Below are positions 27,565 through 37,054 of a DNA stretch of 40,005 bases, in pieces. The translations under genes were made by a program, and so were the position numbers. Position 1 is the stretch's first letter. Every line of letters begins with the position of its first letter. Source of the stretch: an uncultured Endozoicomonas sp. GTDB lineage: Bacteria > Pseudomonadota > Gammaproteobacteria > Pseudomonadales > Endozoicomonadaceae. The stretch is from the NCBI GenBank assembly GCA_900299555.1, contig OODV01000351.1, positions 1 to 40,005 on the forward strand, in the 5' to 3' direction. The notes beneath the pieces were generated by a model. It had not been told where the DNA came from and did not search any database. It saw only the letters and a list, made by a program, of their open reading frames with translations.

Positions 27565-27628
27565 TTCAACCTCTCTCGTGTACGGGGCTATTACCCACTA
27601 TGGCCGCTCACTTCAGAGCTGTTACACA

Positions 27629-27644
27629 AAAGTGTGCACACTTT
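27629..27644. repeat. perfect 16-bp palindrome in the rpsJ-rplC spacer
   Basis: AAAGTGTGCACACTTT is fully self-complementary and lies in the 101-base spacer between rpsJ and rplC. As RNA it could form a hairpin only with a tight, partly unpaired centre; as DNA it has the symmetry of a dimeric-regulator site. No known operator is recognised. Confidence 0.5.
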
Positions 27645-27665
27645 GATGGAGAGCCCATGGCCTCA

Positions 27666-27986
<321 letters not shown>

Positions 27987-28051
27987 CTAACCATGGTGTA
28001 TATAAAGAACAACGTCGGGCAATCAATGTCACCCAGACAAAAGGACGAGAA

Positions 28052-28080
28052 ATTCTACTAACCACAAAACCTGCTGTCAA
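28052..28080 (-). promoter_or_regulatory. sigma-70 promoter of the S10 operon (proximal)
   Basis: On the minus strand TTGACA (28080-28075), a 17-base spacer and TAGAAT (28057-28052) form a near-perfect sigma-70 promoter. Transcription would start near 28045, leaving a leader of about 65 bases before rpsJ, shorter than the roughly 170-base L4-responsive leader of E. coli. Confidence 0.85.
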
Positions 28081-28142
28081 CACAAGCGTTCAAACAAGTT
28101 TTTGTTATATGGAAGAGCGGAATGTCATTTTATCTGGCGGGC

Positions 28143-28170
28143 ATTATAGAGGTCGGGCGAACATCATTAA
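28143..28170 (-). promoter_or_regulatory. candidate distal promoter of the S10 operon
   Basis: On the minus strand TATAAT (28148-28143) is followed by a GC-rich discriminator GCCCGCC. The best -35 is TTAATG with a 16-base spacer, which is weak. If used, the leader would be about 155 bases. GC-rich discriminators are typical of ppGpp-controlled promoters of rRNA, tRNA and ribosomal genes. Confidence 0.45.
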
Positions 28171-28412
28171 TATTGTGGATTGCTGTAACCTGATATAGGT
28201 TCCTTTGCAATATACCGCAAATCCCCCCAGGCACAGTCAGCACTAATCGCGGAAGATGCCGTAGTGCACTCGACTAATGACTCAACTCGCCTCTTTCTCC
28301 AGCTCATTGGGAAGTTCGAACCATAACCCAATAAAGAGCAGCAACATACAACCGTGAACACTACCTCTTATGGGCAACATAACTTTTATATATAGTAGGG
28401 CGATAGTGTCAT

Positions 28413-28418
28413 TATAAT
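28413..28418 (+). promoter_or_regulatory. candidate -10 box of the Mrp operon
   Basis: TATAAT followed by GCCCG lies 53 bases before the mrpA start. No good -35 is visible at 16-18 bases (TATATA/ATATAG), so the promoter may be activator dependent or misassigned. The 11-base string TATAATGCCCG is shared with the distal S10 candidate on the other strand. Confidence 0.35.
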
Positions 28419-28471
28419 GCCCGATATTAATTTCGGCTTTCTCATCAAAACGGTATTTACGGCCTCACTTC

Positions 28472-30742
28472 ATGCCAAATCCAATACTCAAACTCTGGTT
28501 AGCGTTCTGCGCACTGCTACCGCTTGGGATTTTTCTACTGATCGGCGCCAGCTATAAACCACCGGAGACTCTGCTGTATTGGCCCTGGATTCCATCCCTT
28601 GATATTCCGTTTTCGCTCCGCCTTGACGGCCTCAGCGTGTTGTTTGCCAGCCTGATCAGCGGCGTCGGGTTTCTGGTTCAGCTCTACGCCATTGCCTACA
28701 TGAAACCCTATAAAGGCCGCGCAGCGTTCCACCTGTATCTGACCCTGTTCATGCTGGCCATGCTGGGATTAGTACTGGCCGACAATCTGCTGTTGCTGTT
28801 CGTATTTTGGGAATTAACCACACTCACGTCTTATTTGTTGATTGGCTTTAACCACGAGAAAGAAGGATCACGCAAGAACGCTCTGCAGGCCATGCTGGTC
28901 ACCGGCACTGGCGGTCTGGCGATGCTGGCTGGCTTGATTATGCTGGGTGAAATGGCAGGCACCTACAGTATCAGCACCATCATCACCCAAGGGGCTTCAC
29001 TGGCTCAGCAGCCATGGTTTACCCCATCACTGCTACTTATTCTGCTTGGCGCATTCACTAAATCGGCACAGCTTCCCTTTCATTTCTGGCTACCGGGCGC
29101 CATGGCTGCCCCCACCCCCGTCAGCGCCTATCTGCACTCATCCACCATGGTAAAAGCGGGCGTATATCTGCTAGCGAGACTGCTGCCCGTGTATGGCGAT
29201 AGCTCGTTATGGTTCACACTGCTGTGCAGTGCCGGTACCTTCACTGCCCTGTGGTGCGCCATACAGGCCTACCGCCAGACCGACTTAAAGCTGATGCTTG
29301 CCTTCAGTACCAATGTCATTCTTGGCCAGCTGGTCATGCTGATTGGCATCGGCAGCAGTTATGCCGTGACTGCTGCGTTACTCTTAATTGCTGCTCATTC
29401 CTTTTATAAGGCCGGGCTATTTATGGTGGTCGGCAATATCGATAAGGCCACCGGTACCCGTGAATACCATGAGCTGGCTGGCCTGCGTGCAGTGCTGGCC
29501 ATCAGCTTCACCGCCGCTTTAGTAACCGCCGCTTCCAAGGCTGGCCTGCCGCCATCTTTTGGCTTCCTGTCCAAGGAATACCTCTACAAAGCAGGCCTCG
29601 AATTTGGCTGGGTGCTTTCCGGCACCATGCTGCTGGCTAATGCCATTATGGTCGCTCTGGCATTGCTGATCCTGATCAAACCTTTTTTAAAACCTCATCA
29701 CCCAAAAGCTGCACCGTTGAAAGCCGTTGAGCATAATCAGCTGCTCTGGTTGCCACCCATCGTTCTGGCGCTGCTGTCAGTTATTGTGCCGGTGGCACTG
29801 CTGAACTGGTACCAGGGTGTGATAATTGATCCTGCTGCCTCGGTGATGCTGGCAACCCCTCAGGTGAAAACGGTCAAACTCTGGGAAGGCTTAAATCTGC
29901 CACTGCTGTTAAGCGCACTCACGCTGTTACTTGGTATTCTGCTCTATGTCGCTTATCCACGTTTGAAGCCACGACTTGACCAACACCTGTCTGGGTTGAC
30001 CTCCGGACCAGCGGTTTACCAGCACCTGCTGAATGCAGTGATTAAACTGGCGAACTGGCAAACCCGTGTGTTGCAACATGGCCACCTCACCCAATACAGC
30101 CTGCAGTTCTTCCTGGTGCTGCTGGCTTTTCTTGGAACGGTTCTTGGTAAAGCGTTCTGGCAAATACACCCACTGCCCTCTATTGAATGGGATCTGTATT
30201 ACTACGACGTCGTACTTGCGGTGTTTCTGGTCATTGCCGCTTTTGTGGTGGTTAAAGCCCGTACCCTGTTATTGGCGGTTGCCGCACTTGGTACGATCGG
30301 TTTTCTAACCACGATGGTGTTTCTGGTATACAGCGCACCGGATGTTGCCAAAACACAGCTTCTGGTCGAAACCCTGCTGGTTGTCTTTATCGCCATCGTG
30401 TTGCGCCACTTATCCGCTGTCAGCTCTGTCCCCCGGCATTCAACCTCTCGTCGTATTATTCACGCCTGTGTTGCTGCAGGTATCGGTATCAGCATCACTC
30501 TGGCGCTATGGATTATCACTGCCGTCCCCATGAATCAGGAAATCTCCGAGTTCTATGCCCAAACCAGCGTCAGTGGTGGTAAGGGACGCAATATCGTCAA
30601 TGTTATCCTGGTGGACTTCCGCGCTTTCGACACCCTTGGTGAGGCCGTAGTGGTGGTGATTGCCGGACTGGCCGCCGTCGCCGTATTGGCCGGTAAACGG
30701 ATTAACAAGCTGGTCTCTGAAACCGACAAGGAGCACCGTTAA
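28472..30742 (+). CDS. mrpA: Na+/H+ antiporter subunit MrpA (MnhA)
   Basis: MrpA is the largest subunit of the Mrp (Mnh) Na+/H+ antiporter complex of the inner membrane, related to NuoL/ND5. The 756-residue product has an N-terminal proton-channel module of about 14 helices with the conserved Glu114 ([16 protein letters not shown]), Lys197 ([16 protein letters not shown]) and Lys228 ([10 protein letters not shown]). C-terminal MbhD/MbhE-like segments follow, including [19 protein letters not shown] and [20 protein letters not shown]. It is therefore the fused long MrpA of seven-gene operons. The ATG start lacks an obvious ribosome-binding site. Its TAA overlaps the mrpB ATG by one base. Confidence 0.96.
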   Translation: MPNPILKLWLAFCALLPLGIFLLIGASYKPPETLLYWPWIPSLDIPFSLRLDGLSVLFASLISGVGFLVQLYAIAYMKPYKGRAAFHLYLTLFMLAMLGLVLADNLLLLFVFWELTTLTSYLLIGFNHEKEGSRKNALQAMLVTGTGGLAMLAGLIMLGEMAGTYSISTIITQGASLAQQPWFTPSLLLILLGAFTKSAQLPFHFWLPGAMAAPTPVSAYLHSSTMVKAGVYLLARLLPVYGDSSLWFTLLCSAGTFTALWCAIQAYRQTDLKLMLAFSTNVILGQLVMLIGIGSSYAVTAALLLIAAHSFYKAGLFMVVGNIDKATGTREYHELAGLRAVLAISFTAALVTAASKAGLPPSFGFLSKEYLYKAGLEFGWVLSGTMLLANAIMVALALLILIKPFLKPHHPKAAPLKAVEHNQLLWLPPIVLALLSVIVPVALLNWYQGVIIDPAASVMLATPQVKTVKLWEGLNLPLLLSALTLLLGILLYVAYPRLKPRLDQHLSGLTSGPAVYQHLLNAVIKLANWQTRVLQHGHLTQYSLQFFLVLLAFLGTVLGKAFWQIHPLPSIEWDLYYYDVVLAVFLVIAAFVVVKARTLLLAVAALGTIGFLTTMVFLVYSAPDVAKTQLLVETLLVVFIAIVLRHLSAVSSVPRHSTSRRIIHACVAAGIGISITLALWIITAVPMNQEISEFYAQTSVSGGKGRNIVNVILVDFRAFDTLGEAVVVVIAGLAAVAVLAGKRINKLVSETDKEHR

Positions 30743-31134
30743 TGTCATCGATTATTTTTCGTACCAGTGCCCATTTCGTCACGGTGCTGATGCTGGTGTT
30801 TTCTGTTTATCTGCTGTTGCGCGGCCACAACAATCCGGGCGGTGGATTTATCGCAGGTCTTATTGCAGTAATTGCCTTTGCCCTGTTAATGCTGGCTGAA
30901 ACCACTGACTACGTGCGCGACCGCCTGATCTACCCACCAGCGGTCTTTGCTGGTTCAGGTGTGTTAATCGCGCTTCTGGCCGGACTGCTGCCACTGTTCT
31001 TTGGGCAGCCTTTTCTCTCCGGCCTGTGGTGGGGCAAAATCGGCAGCCCACTGCTGTTTGACATCGGCATCTATCTCGCCGTCATCGGCTCCGTGCTGAT
31101 GGTTCTTCTGAATGTGGAAGAGGAGTTAAGTTAA
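30742..31134 (+). CDS. mrpB: Na+/H+ antiporter subunit MrpB (MnhB)
   Basis: MrpB is a small membrane subunit of the Mrp complex. The 130-residue product has four hydrophobic segments and the family hallmarks [20 protein letters not shown] and the Gly-rich [15 protein letters not shown], with [19 protein letters not shown] at the end. It starts at ATG 30742 within TAATG shared with mrpA and likewise overlaps mrpC by one base. Confidence 0.96.
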   Translation: MSSIIFRTSAHFVTVLMLVFSVYLLLRGHNNPGGGFIAGLIAVIAFALLMLAETTDYVRDRLIYPPAVFAGSGVLIALLAGLLPLFFGQPFLSGLWWGKIGSPLLFDIGIYLAVIGSVLMVLLNVEEELS

Positions 31135-31484
31135 TGGAATTTCTCTGGTGTCTGGTCGTTGGCCTGATGACTGCCTGTGGTGTTTTCCTGATGCTGGAGC
31201 GCCATATCGTACGCTTTCTGTTCGGTATGATTCTGGTCAGCAATGCCATCAACCTGGCCATTTTTGTCGCCGGTCGATTAACCCGTGGCAATCCACCGCT
31301 GATTGCCAGTGACGCTTTACTCCCTGCTGCCGGTTACGCGAACCCACTGCCTCAGGCACTCATTCTTACGGCTATCGTGATCGGTTTCGGTCTGCTGTTA
31401 TTCACCTTATTACTGGCCTATCGCGCCATCAAAGAGCTTGGCACTGCTGACATGGATAAAATGCAACACGCGGAGGCCGAGTAA
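31134..31484 (+). CDS. mrpC: Na+/H+ antiporter subunit MrpC (MnhC)
   Basis: MrpC is the NuoK-like subunit. The 116-residue product has three membrane segments and the NuoK-like patterns GVFLMLERHIVRFLFGMILV, SNAINLAIFVAG and PLPQALILTAIVIGFGLLLF. It overlaps mrpB and mrpD by one base each (TAATG), a tight translational coupling. Confidence 0.96.
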   Translation: MEFLWCLVVGLMTACGVFLMLERHIVRFLFGMILVSNAINLAIFVAGRLTRGNPPLIASDALLPAAGYANPLPQALILTAIVIGFGLLLFTLLLAYRAIKELGTADMDKMQHAEAE

Positions 31485-33049
31485 TGACGCATTGGCTGCT
31501 GGTTATGCCTATTTTTATTCCGTTGCTTACCGCAACGGCCTGCGCCTTCAGCTTTCGCGCCCGTTCACTGTCGTCTGTGATCAGCTGGTGCGGTGCGATC
31601 GCTAATCTGTGTGTCGCCATATTGCTGATGCAACAGGTTATCTCAAACGGACTGCAGGTGACCGCTTTTGGGGACTGGAAAGCCCCCTTCGGTATTGTCT
31701 TTGTTGCCGACCTGCTGTCCGCCAGCATGGTATTGATTACCGCCATTATCGGTATCGCCATTGTGCTCTACAGCACCGCCGATTTGCGCAGTAAACCGTT
31801 CTATGCCATTTACCACAGCCTGATTCATGCCCTGCTTGCCGGTGTTATGGGCAGCTTTTTAACCGGCGACATCTTCAACCTCTATGTGTTTTTTGAAGTC
31901 ATGCTGATTACTTCATTTGGTTTGATGGTGCTGGGTGCGAATAAAGAGCAAGTGGATGCGGCGGTGAAATACGTCGTACTCAACCTGATATCCACCATGG
32001 TTTTCCTGCTGGCCATCGGTCTGCTTTATGGTGCTACCGGCACATTGAACATGGCCGACCTGCACGCCAAAGTTGCACAGCTGCCGGACACCACCATGAT
32101 GCTCATTTCCGGGCTGTTTCTATTTGGTTTTGCCATCAAAGCATCGGCGTTCCCAGTCTTCTCCTGGCTGCCAGCATCCTATCACCATCTGCCCAGTGCC
32201 ATCGTTGCCCTGTACGCTGCGCTGCTGACCAAGGTTGGCGTTTACGCCTTGATGCGTGTCTTCACTATCGTGTTCGACCTAGTGGACAGTGGTTACCAGC
32301 CTTTGCTGATTGTGATTGCCGGCCTGACCATGCTGACCGGCGTTCTTGGTGCTGCCAGTCAGTTCAATATTAAACGCATACTGTCGTTTCATATTATCAG
32401 TCAGATTGGGTATATGCTGATGGGGCTGGCCATCTATACACCATTGGCCATTACGGGGGCGATTTTCTACATCATCCATCACATTATTGTTAAGGCTAAC
32501 CTGTTCCTGATTGGCGGCTTTTTGAAACGCAAACAGGGCAGCGACAACTTGCGTGAGCTGGGTGGTGCCTATAGCGCCATGCCCTGGCTGGCGCTGCTGT
32601 TTTTGATTCCGGCTTTTTCTCTGGCCGGCTTTCCACCACTGTCCGGTTTCTGGGGCAAGTTTCTGGTGATCAAGGCAAGCCTGCTCACTGAAGACTATTT
32701 ACTGGCAGCAACCGCATTATTTGTTGGTCTGATGACCATTTACTCAATGACCAAAATCTGGGCGGAAGCGTTCTGGAAACCACTGCCAGAGAATGCAGCA
32801 GCACCAGCCTCTCTGACGTGGAAGGAAAACTGCCTGTACATCACACCTATTGCGGTACTGGCGGTGATTACCGTTCTGATCGGTTTGATGGTCGAGCCCA
32901 TTTATCAGCTGGCAGAAACCTCCGCAACCAACCTACTCAACCCACAGCCTTACATTAATGCTGTGCTTGGTAGCGACAGCACTCCCTACGCAGCTCAGCT
33001 ATCCATACCTTCTTTACCAGCAGCACCTGCAGGAGGAATGCAACAATGA
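31484..33049 (+). CDS. mrpD: Na+/H+ antiporter subunit MrpD (MnhD)
   Basis: MrpD is the second antiporter-like module of the complex (related to NuoM/NuoN). The 521-residue product has about 14 membrane helices with the conserved Glu138 (NLYVFFEVMLITSFGLM), Lys219 (FGFAIKASAFPVFSWLP) and Lys250 (ALLTKVGVYALMR), residues shown in other Mrp systems to be essential for transport. Later QIGYMLMGLAIY, HHIIVKANLFLIGG and SLAGFPPLSGFWGKF match the family. Its stop overlaps the mrpE ATG by four bases. Confidence 0.97.
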   Translation: MTHWLLVMPIFIPLLTATACAFSFRARSLSSVISWCGAIANLCVAILLMQQVISNGLQVTAFGDWKAPFGIVFVADLLSASMVLITAIIGIAIVLYSTADLRSKPFYAIYHSLIHALLAGVMGSFLTGDIFNLYVFFEVMLITSFGLMVLGANKEQVDAAVKYVVLNLISTMVFLLAIGLLYGATGTLNMADLHAKVAQLPDTTMMLISGLFLFGFAIKASAFPVFSWLPASYHHLPSAIVALYAALLTKVGVYALMRVFTIVFDLVDSGYQPLLIVIAGLTMLTGVLGAASQFNIKRILSFHIISQIGYMLMGLAIYTPLAITGAIFYIIHHIIVKANLFLIGGFLKRKQGSDNLRELGGAYSAMPWLALLFLIPAFSLAGFPPLSGFWGKFLVIKASLLTEDYLLAATALFVGLMTIYSMTKIWAEAFWKPLPENAAAPASLTWKENCLYITPIAVLAVITVLIGLMVEPIYQLAETSATNLLNPQPYINAVLGSDSTPYAAQLSIPSLPAAPAGGMQQ

Positions 33050-33522
33050 ACTTGTTTTTATTAAACATTCTCCTGGCGTTTGGTTGGATGCTGCTGAACG
33101 GCAACTACGGCAGCACCGACTTTACCATTGGTTTTGTGGTTGGCTTTTTTGCTCTGCTACTGACGGAGCCGTTCCGGAATAAACCCAATTATGGCCGCAA
33201 GCTCTGGGCAGCCCTGAAACTGCTGGCAGTTTTCCTCTACAAACTACTGACCAGTAGCCTGCAGGTAGTGTGGGATGTCATCACCCCGACTCACCTGAGT
33301 CATCCGGCCATCATCAACGTACCACTGGCCGTAGAGTCTGAATTTGAGATTATGTTATTGGCCAATATCGTATCGCTGACGCCGGGATCGCTGAGCCTGG
33401 ACGTCAGTGAAGATCGTAAGTATCTGGTCATACATGCCATGTTCAGCCAGGACGAGCAGTCGGTGATCGACGACATTAAAGAAACATTGGAACGCCGTAT
33501 TCTGGAGGTGACCCGTGACTGA
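33046..33522 (+). CDS. mrpE: Na+/H+ antiporter subunit MrpE (MnhE)
   Basis: MrpE is a small subunit with N-terminal membrane helices and a cytoplasmic C-terminal domain. The 158-residue product has FGWMLLNGNYGSTDFTIGFV, the membrane-proximal SSLQVVWDVITP and the hallmark EIMLLANIVSLTPGSLSLDV, then VIHAMFSQDE. AGGAGG lies just upstream of the ATG inside mrpD. It overlaps mrpF by eight bases. Confidence 0.95.
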   Translation: MNLFLLNILLAFGWMLLNGNYGSTDFTIGFVVGFFALLLTEPFRNKPNYGRKLWAALKLLAVFLYKLLTSSLQVVWDVITPTHLSHPAIINVPLAVESEFEIMLLANIVSLTPGSLSLDVSEDRKYLVIHAMFSQDEQSVIDDIKETLERRILEVTRD

Positions 33523-33844
33523 CATTATGGCTTTTGCGACTAACTTCGCCTTTGCCGGTTTGTTAGCCGGTCTTGCCCTGGCATTCATCCGACTGTGCAA
33601 AGGACCCTCACTGGCCGATCGTGTTATCGCCCTGGACCTGATCGCCTTTATCACCATCGGTTTTATTGGCGTCTTTACTATTTACAGCAACGCCACCGCA
33701 TTTATGGACATTGCCATCACTCTGGCACTGGTTGCGTTTCTCAGTACGATTGCCTTTGCCCGCTTTATTATGCGCGTGCCACTAAGTCAGTCGGATGCAG
33801 ACTCGGGCTCAAACTCAGGTTCAAAGCCAGGAGAAGAATTATGA
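33515..33844 (+). CDS. mrpF: Na+/H+ antiporter subunit MrpF (MnhF)
   Basis: MrpF is a three-helix membrane subunit. The 109-residue product has FAFAGLLAGLALAFIRLCKG, PSLADRVIALDLIAFITIGF and DIAITLALVAFLSTIAFARF. The charged C-terminal tail contains repeated Ser/Gly (SGSNSGSKPG). GGAGG precedes the start. The stop TGA overlaps the first ATG of mrpG. Confidence 0.95.
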   Translation: MTDIMAFATNFAFAGLLAGLALAFIRLCKGPSLADRVIALDLIAFITIGFIGVFTIYSNATAFMDIAITLALVAFLSTIAFARFIMRVPLSQSDADSGSNSGSKPGEEL

Positions 33845-34146
33845 TGGATTGGGTGGTCGCCAGCTGTTTAATCGTCGGGGTACTGTTCAGCTTTTTCTCT
33901 GCGCTGGGTATTTTACGAATGCCTGATGCCTATATACGCATGCATTCGTCTACCAAGGCGGGCACCATCGGGGTTGGCTTGATTATGGTGGCTGTTGCGC
34001 TGCACTTTCACGATACGTCCGTCATTTCACGGGCAGTCGGTATTATCGCATTTATCCTGATGACGGCCCCTGTCGCAGCACAACTGCTGGGTAAATCGCT
34101 GCTGATGAATAATTACAAGATGTGGCGTGGGCATCAGCAGGATTAA
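33841..34146 (+). CDS. mrpG: Na+/H+ antiporter subunit MrpG (MnhG)
   Basis: MrpG is a three-helix membrane subunit. The 101-residue product has GVLFSFFSALGILRMPDAYI, RMHSSTKAGTIGVGLIMV and IAFILMTAPVAAQLLGKS, all typical of the family. The same frame is open further upstream (to 33595), but that part is the mrpF shadow; ATG at 33841, preceded by AGGAGA, is the likely start, with a second ATG directly after it. It closes the operon in the canonical ABCDEFG order. Confidence 0.95.
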   Translation: MMDWVVASCLIVGVLFSFFSALGILRMPDAYIRMHSSTKAGTIGVGLIMVAVALHFHDTSVISRAVGIIAFILMTAPVAAQLLGKSLLMNNYKMWRGHQQD

Positions 34147-34177
34147 TTCTTACTGTCTGCTGGCCTGCAACTGACAA

Positions 34178-34202
34178 CGCTCCCATGGTCATCATGGGAG
34201 CG
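34178..34202. terminator. hairpin between convergent mrpG and malQ
   Basis: CGCTCCCATG pairs perfectly with CATGGGAGCG around GTCAT (10-bp stem). It lies 31 bases past mrpG and 66 before the malQ stop. There is no U tract on either strand, so it may act as a Rho-assisted terminator or 3'-end protector, not a classical terminator. Confidence 0.6.
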
Positions 34203-34267
34203 AGAAAACTTCCAGAAAAAGAAGCAGGAGCAAAGAACCCTGAAAGCAGGCTCTCTGCCCTGTAAAC

Positions 34268-36508
34268 TCAAAACGCTGCCTGCTCTGCTCCCCGGATGAT
34301 ATTTACGTTCTTAAGAAACTGCTCCATCTCCTCCTGTTGAACCAAAGCAGCAACGTCACTGGTCAGTCGACGACGCCAGTTAGGATATTCCTCACAGGTT
34401 CCCGGAACATTCACCGGCGTATCCAGCATCATGCAATCTTCCAGCTGAATAACGGTGATCAGTGCATTGGAGCGAACCAGATAATAATGCAGACGTTCCA
34501 TCAGCTCGCGGGAAAAGGCCATGGTCTCCATCCGCTCAGGATCCATACCCGGTGGTAGTTCACCAATATCAGCCAGCGTGTTCAGCAATGCCACCTTGGC
34601 GACATGACGCTCGTTCTTTTCCCGCTCACAGCGCTCTTCATCATAAGTGCCCAGCTCACGCCACAGATCCAGATCCAGACAGTTCCACCAGGCATTCAGC
34701 GTAGGAATGTCATGATTGGACATGCAGGCCAGGGTTCTGCCCGGATAATACACTGGCGCGGTAAACCGATCCTCTTCCAGCTTCTCAAATAACCCTACGG
34801 TGTTGGAGTAGAATTTTGCTGGCGGCAGGCTTTCTGAAATTTCTTCTGGTACCGTGCCGAGGTCTTCACCAAACACCAGGCTCTGATGGCGCTGACTCTC
34901 CAGCTTGATAATGCCTAGCAGGTCCTGAAGCGGATAACGAACGTAACACCCGAAGTCTGCGGTCTTGCCGTTTGGACACCACCACAGTCGCAGTAATCCC
35001 ATCACATGGTCAATGCGCAATGCGCCACAGTGATCCATATTGGCGCGAACCATCTCAATAAATGGCTGGTAAGCGGATGCTTTCAGCGCTTCGGGATTAA
35101 ATGGTGGTAAACCCCAGTTCTGTCCCTGCGGGGCAACACCATCAGGCGGCGCACCGACACTGGCATCCAGACAATAGAGTTCACGATCGGACCATACATC
35201 CGCCCCACCACTGTCAACGCCAACCGCCAGGTCACGATAGAGTCCAACCATCATGCCGGACTGCTGTGCAGCCTGCTGGGCATCTTCCAGCTGACCATCG
35301 GCCACCCACTGAAGCCAGGTGTAAAAACGAACTCGCTCTTTATGCTCTTTGGCAAAGGCTTTGGTTTCTGAACTTTCCGGATTCTGCAGAGACTCTGGCC
35401 AATGACGCCAGCCCCAGGCATGGGCATCCTGCTTAAGATGATGCTCAAAGAGCGCATCATAAAGCGCCTGACGATCCAGGCTCTCACCCCACGTTTTGCA
35501 GAATGCCTTAAACTGTTTAGCCCGCGGACTCTTTGCTTTCAACTCTCGACTGACAAAGGTGTCATAGAGCTTTTCCAGCACGACCATCTTCAGCTCAGCC
35601 ACTGCAGGATAGTTCACATGGGTTGCCGATCTGGCTTCGGACAGTTTGGCTTGAAATGCCTGATCATCCATCAATCGGCGAGCATCATCACTGAACTCAA
35701 ACTCAGCAACCGCTTCTACATCGATATAAAGAGGGTTCAGGAAGCTCCGACTGGAAGGGCTGTAAGGGCTGCAATGCTGAGGCCCCGCAGGGTACAGCGC
35801 ATGAATGGGGTTCAGTCCAACAATATGAGCGCCTTTTGCAGCCAGTGCCGTTACCGTTTCCTTAAGATCGGTAAAATCCCCCATCCCCCAGTTTCTTGCG
35901 GAACGCAGCGCATAGAGCTGAATAGCCGATCCCCAGATTTTCTGGCCCTTGGCCAGTGCTTCCGGTTCATAGCAGGTTTCAGGAGCAATGATCAACGCGC
36001 AGCTTTCACCGCCTTCGGGCTTTTTATCGCCCTTCTTCTTTTTTACCGCTTGCAGTTGCAGCTGATGATAACCCTCTGGCAGATCATCAGGCAGGAGCGC
36101 ATTGATCCTGACAACGGTTGTCCGCCCGAGTTTATTGCGGGCCACCTCTTTGTACTGCCCTTCCTTTCCAGAGAGCTCCAGCAGTCGCTGTTTGCCATTT
36201 TCCAGAGTCAGGTTCAGCTTGATCGTATCTTTCAGCTTACTGGCCGGTAAGTGCAGCTCCAGTTCAAAAGGGCTGCCTTTGTGCAGCACAGCAACACCGG
36301 GTAAAACCGATTGCCAGCGTTGCTTTTCAACGTCTTCAACCTGCTGGTCAATCAATTGATCGGTATCCAATTTAAGACCCATGGCCTCAAGTATTGGAAT
36401 CATTTTCTCAACGGGTACCTTAACCGGATTACCAGCCCAGTCGTTATACTCCCCACTCAGGCCATAGCATGCGGCCAGGCGCTCAATATTTATCGTTTTC
36501 GCCTTCAC
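34268..36508 (-). CDS. malQ: 4-alpha-glucanotransferase (amylomaltase)
   Basis: MalQ disproportionates maltodextrins in the cytosol, lengthening chains for phosphorylase and releasing glucose. The 746-residue GH77 product (E. coli MalQ 694) has an N-terminal beta-rich extension (about 1-190), then the barrel beginning WGSAIQLYALRSARNWGMGD. Nucleophile Asp500 is in GALRIDHVMGLLRLWW, acid/base Glu548 in VFGEDLGTVPEE, and third acid Asp600 in MSNHDIPT. The start is GTG (36508), with GGTGAG upstream; an out-of-frame ATG-TGA overlaps it by one base. It is divergent from the phosphorylase gene, a natural functional pair. Confidence 0.96.
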   Translation of the reverse strand: MKAKTINIERLAACYGLSGEYNDWAGNPVKVPVEKMIPILEAMGLKLDTDQLIDQQVEDVEKQRWQSVLPGVAVLHKGSPFELELHLPASKLKDTIKLNLTLENGKQRLLELSGKEGQYKEVARNKLGRTTVVRINALLPDDLPEGYHQLQLQAVKKKKGDKKPEGGESCALIIAPETCYEPEALAKGQKIWGSAIQLYALRSARNWGMGDFTDLKETVTALAAKGAHIVGLNPIHALYPAGPQHCSPYSPSSRSFLNPLYIDVEAVAEFEFSDDARRLMDDQAFQAKLSEARSATHVNYPAVAELKMVVLEKLYDTFVSRELKAKSPRAKQFKAFCKTWGESLDRQALYDALFEHHLKQDAHAWGWRHWPESLQNPESSETKAFAKEHKERVRFYTWLQWVADGQLEDAQQAAQQSGMMVGLYRDLAVGVDSGGADVWSDRELYCLDASVGAPPDGVAPQGQNWGLPPFNPEALKASAYQPFIEMVRANMDHCGALRIDHVMGLLRLWWCPNGKTADFGCYVRYPLQDLLGIIKLESQRHQSLVFGEDLGTVPEEISESLPPAKFYSNTVGLFEKLEEDRFTAPVYYPGRTLACMSNHDIPTLNAWWNCLDLDLWRELGTYDEERCEREKNERHVAKVALLNTLADIGELPPGMDPERMETMAFSRELMERLHYYLVRSNALITVIQLEDCMMLDTPVNVPGTCEEYPNWRRRLTSDVAALVQQEEMEQFLKNVNIIRGAEQAAF

Positions 36509-37054
36509 ATAAACTCACCGTATCGCTTAGATCGATTTGAAAAGATACATCAACCATTTATCTTTTCAGTTATCTCTTTTGACTGTTTTTTAAGCATTCG
36601 ATTATTTTATGGAATTCACTAATTAAGCAGCACTTCAGCCACTTTTAACGGCATTAAATCATGATGCCAAAAAGAAAACCTCTTTTACTTACCTCCAAAA
36701 TGGATAGCTTGTTTGTTTAAGAAAAACTTCTGGATATTTTGTTTTTATACGGACCCATTCGAAAGAGAATGTTCAAATTTGAAATATTATAAAGCCTGTT
36801 GTTAATTCATTATTTATTAAAAATAATAAGGATTTAGAAACTTCTGTTATTCAAATTGACAAGTAGAATTATTTTCCGAAACAATGAACAGCAACCTTTA
36901 CTGAATTTAATGAGTAAAACACTTTTATTCTTCAATTGATCAATTAACAAACAAAATCACTCTGTCGATTAACAATTACAAAGTCTTAATTCAAAGATGC
37001 TGCTCTCTTTCATTTCAACCGAGAGTGACTTCTGGCAACAAGGAAAATCATGCC
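36509..37054. other. AT-rich regulatory region between divergent malQ and glgP/malP
   Basis: This 546-base gap is markedly AT-rich and has no supportable gene. It must contain both promoters. TTGACA occurs at about 36857-36862 on the plus strand, but no -10 box lies at the right distance. A 12-bp perfect palindrome AATTGATCAATT lies at 36934-36945. I see no clear MalT box. Confidence 0.55.

Noticed and set aside
28167-28361. 64-codon minus-strand frame between S10 and Mrp operons
   Set aside because: It overlaps the distal S10 promoter candidate, has no ribosome-binding site and an unlikely composition.
33595-33840. Upstream extension of the mrpG frame
   Set aside because: It lies wholly in mrpF, which is clearly coding in another frame; ATG 33841 has its own ribosome-binding site.
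35402-36250. 282-codon plus-strand frame opposite malQ
   Set aside because: Antisense to the well-supported malQ; no start signal and no family resemblance.
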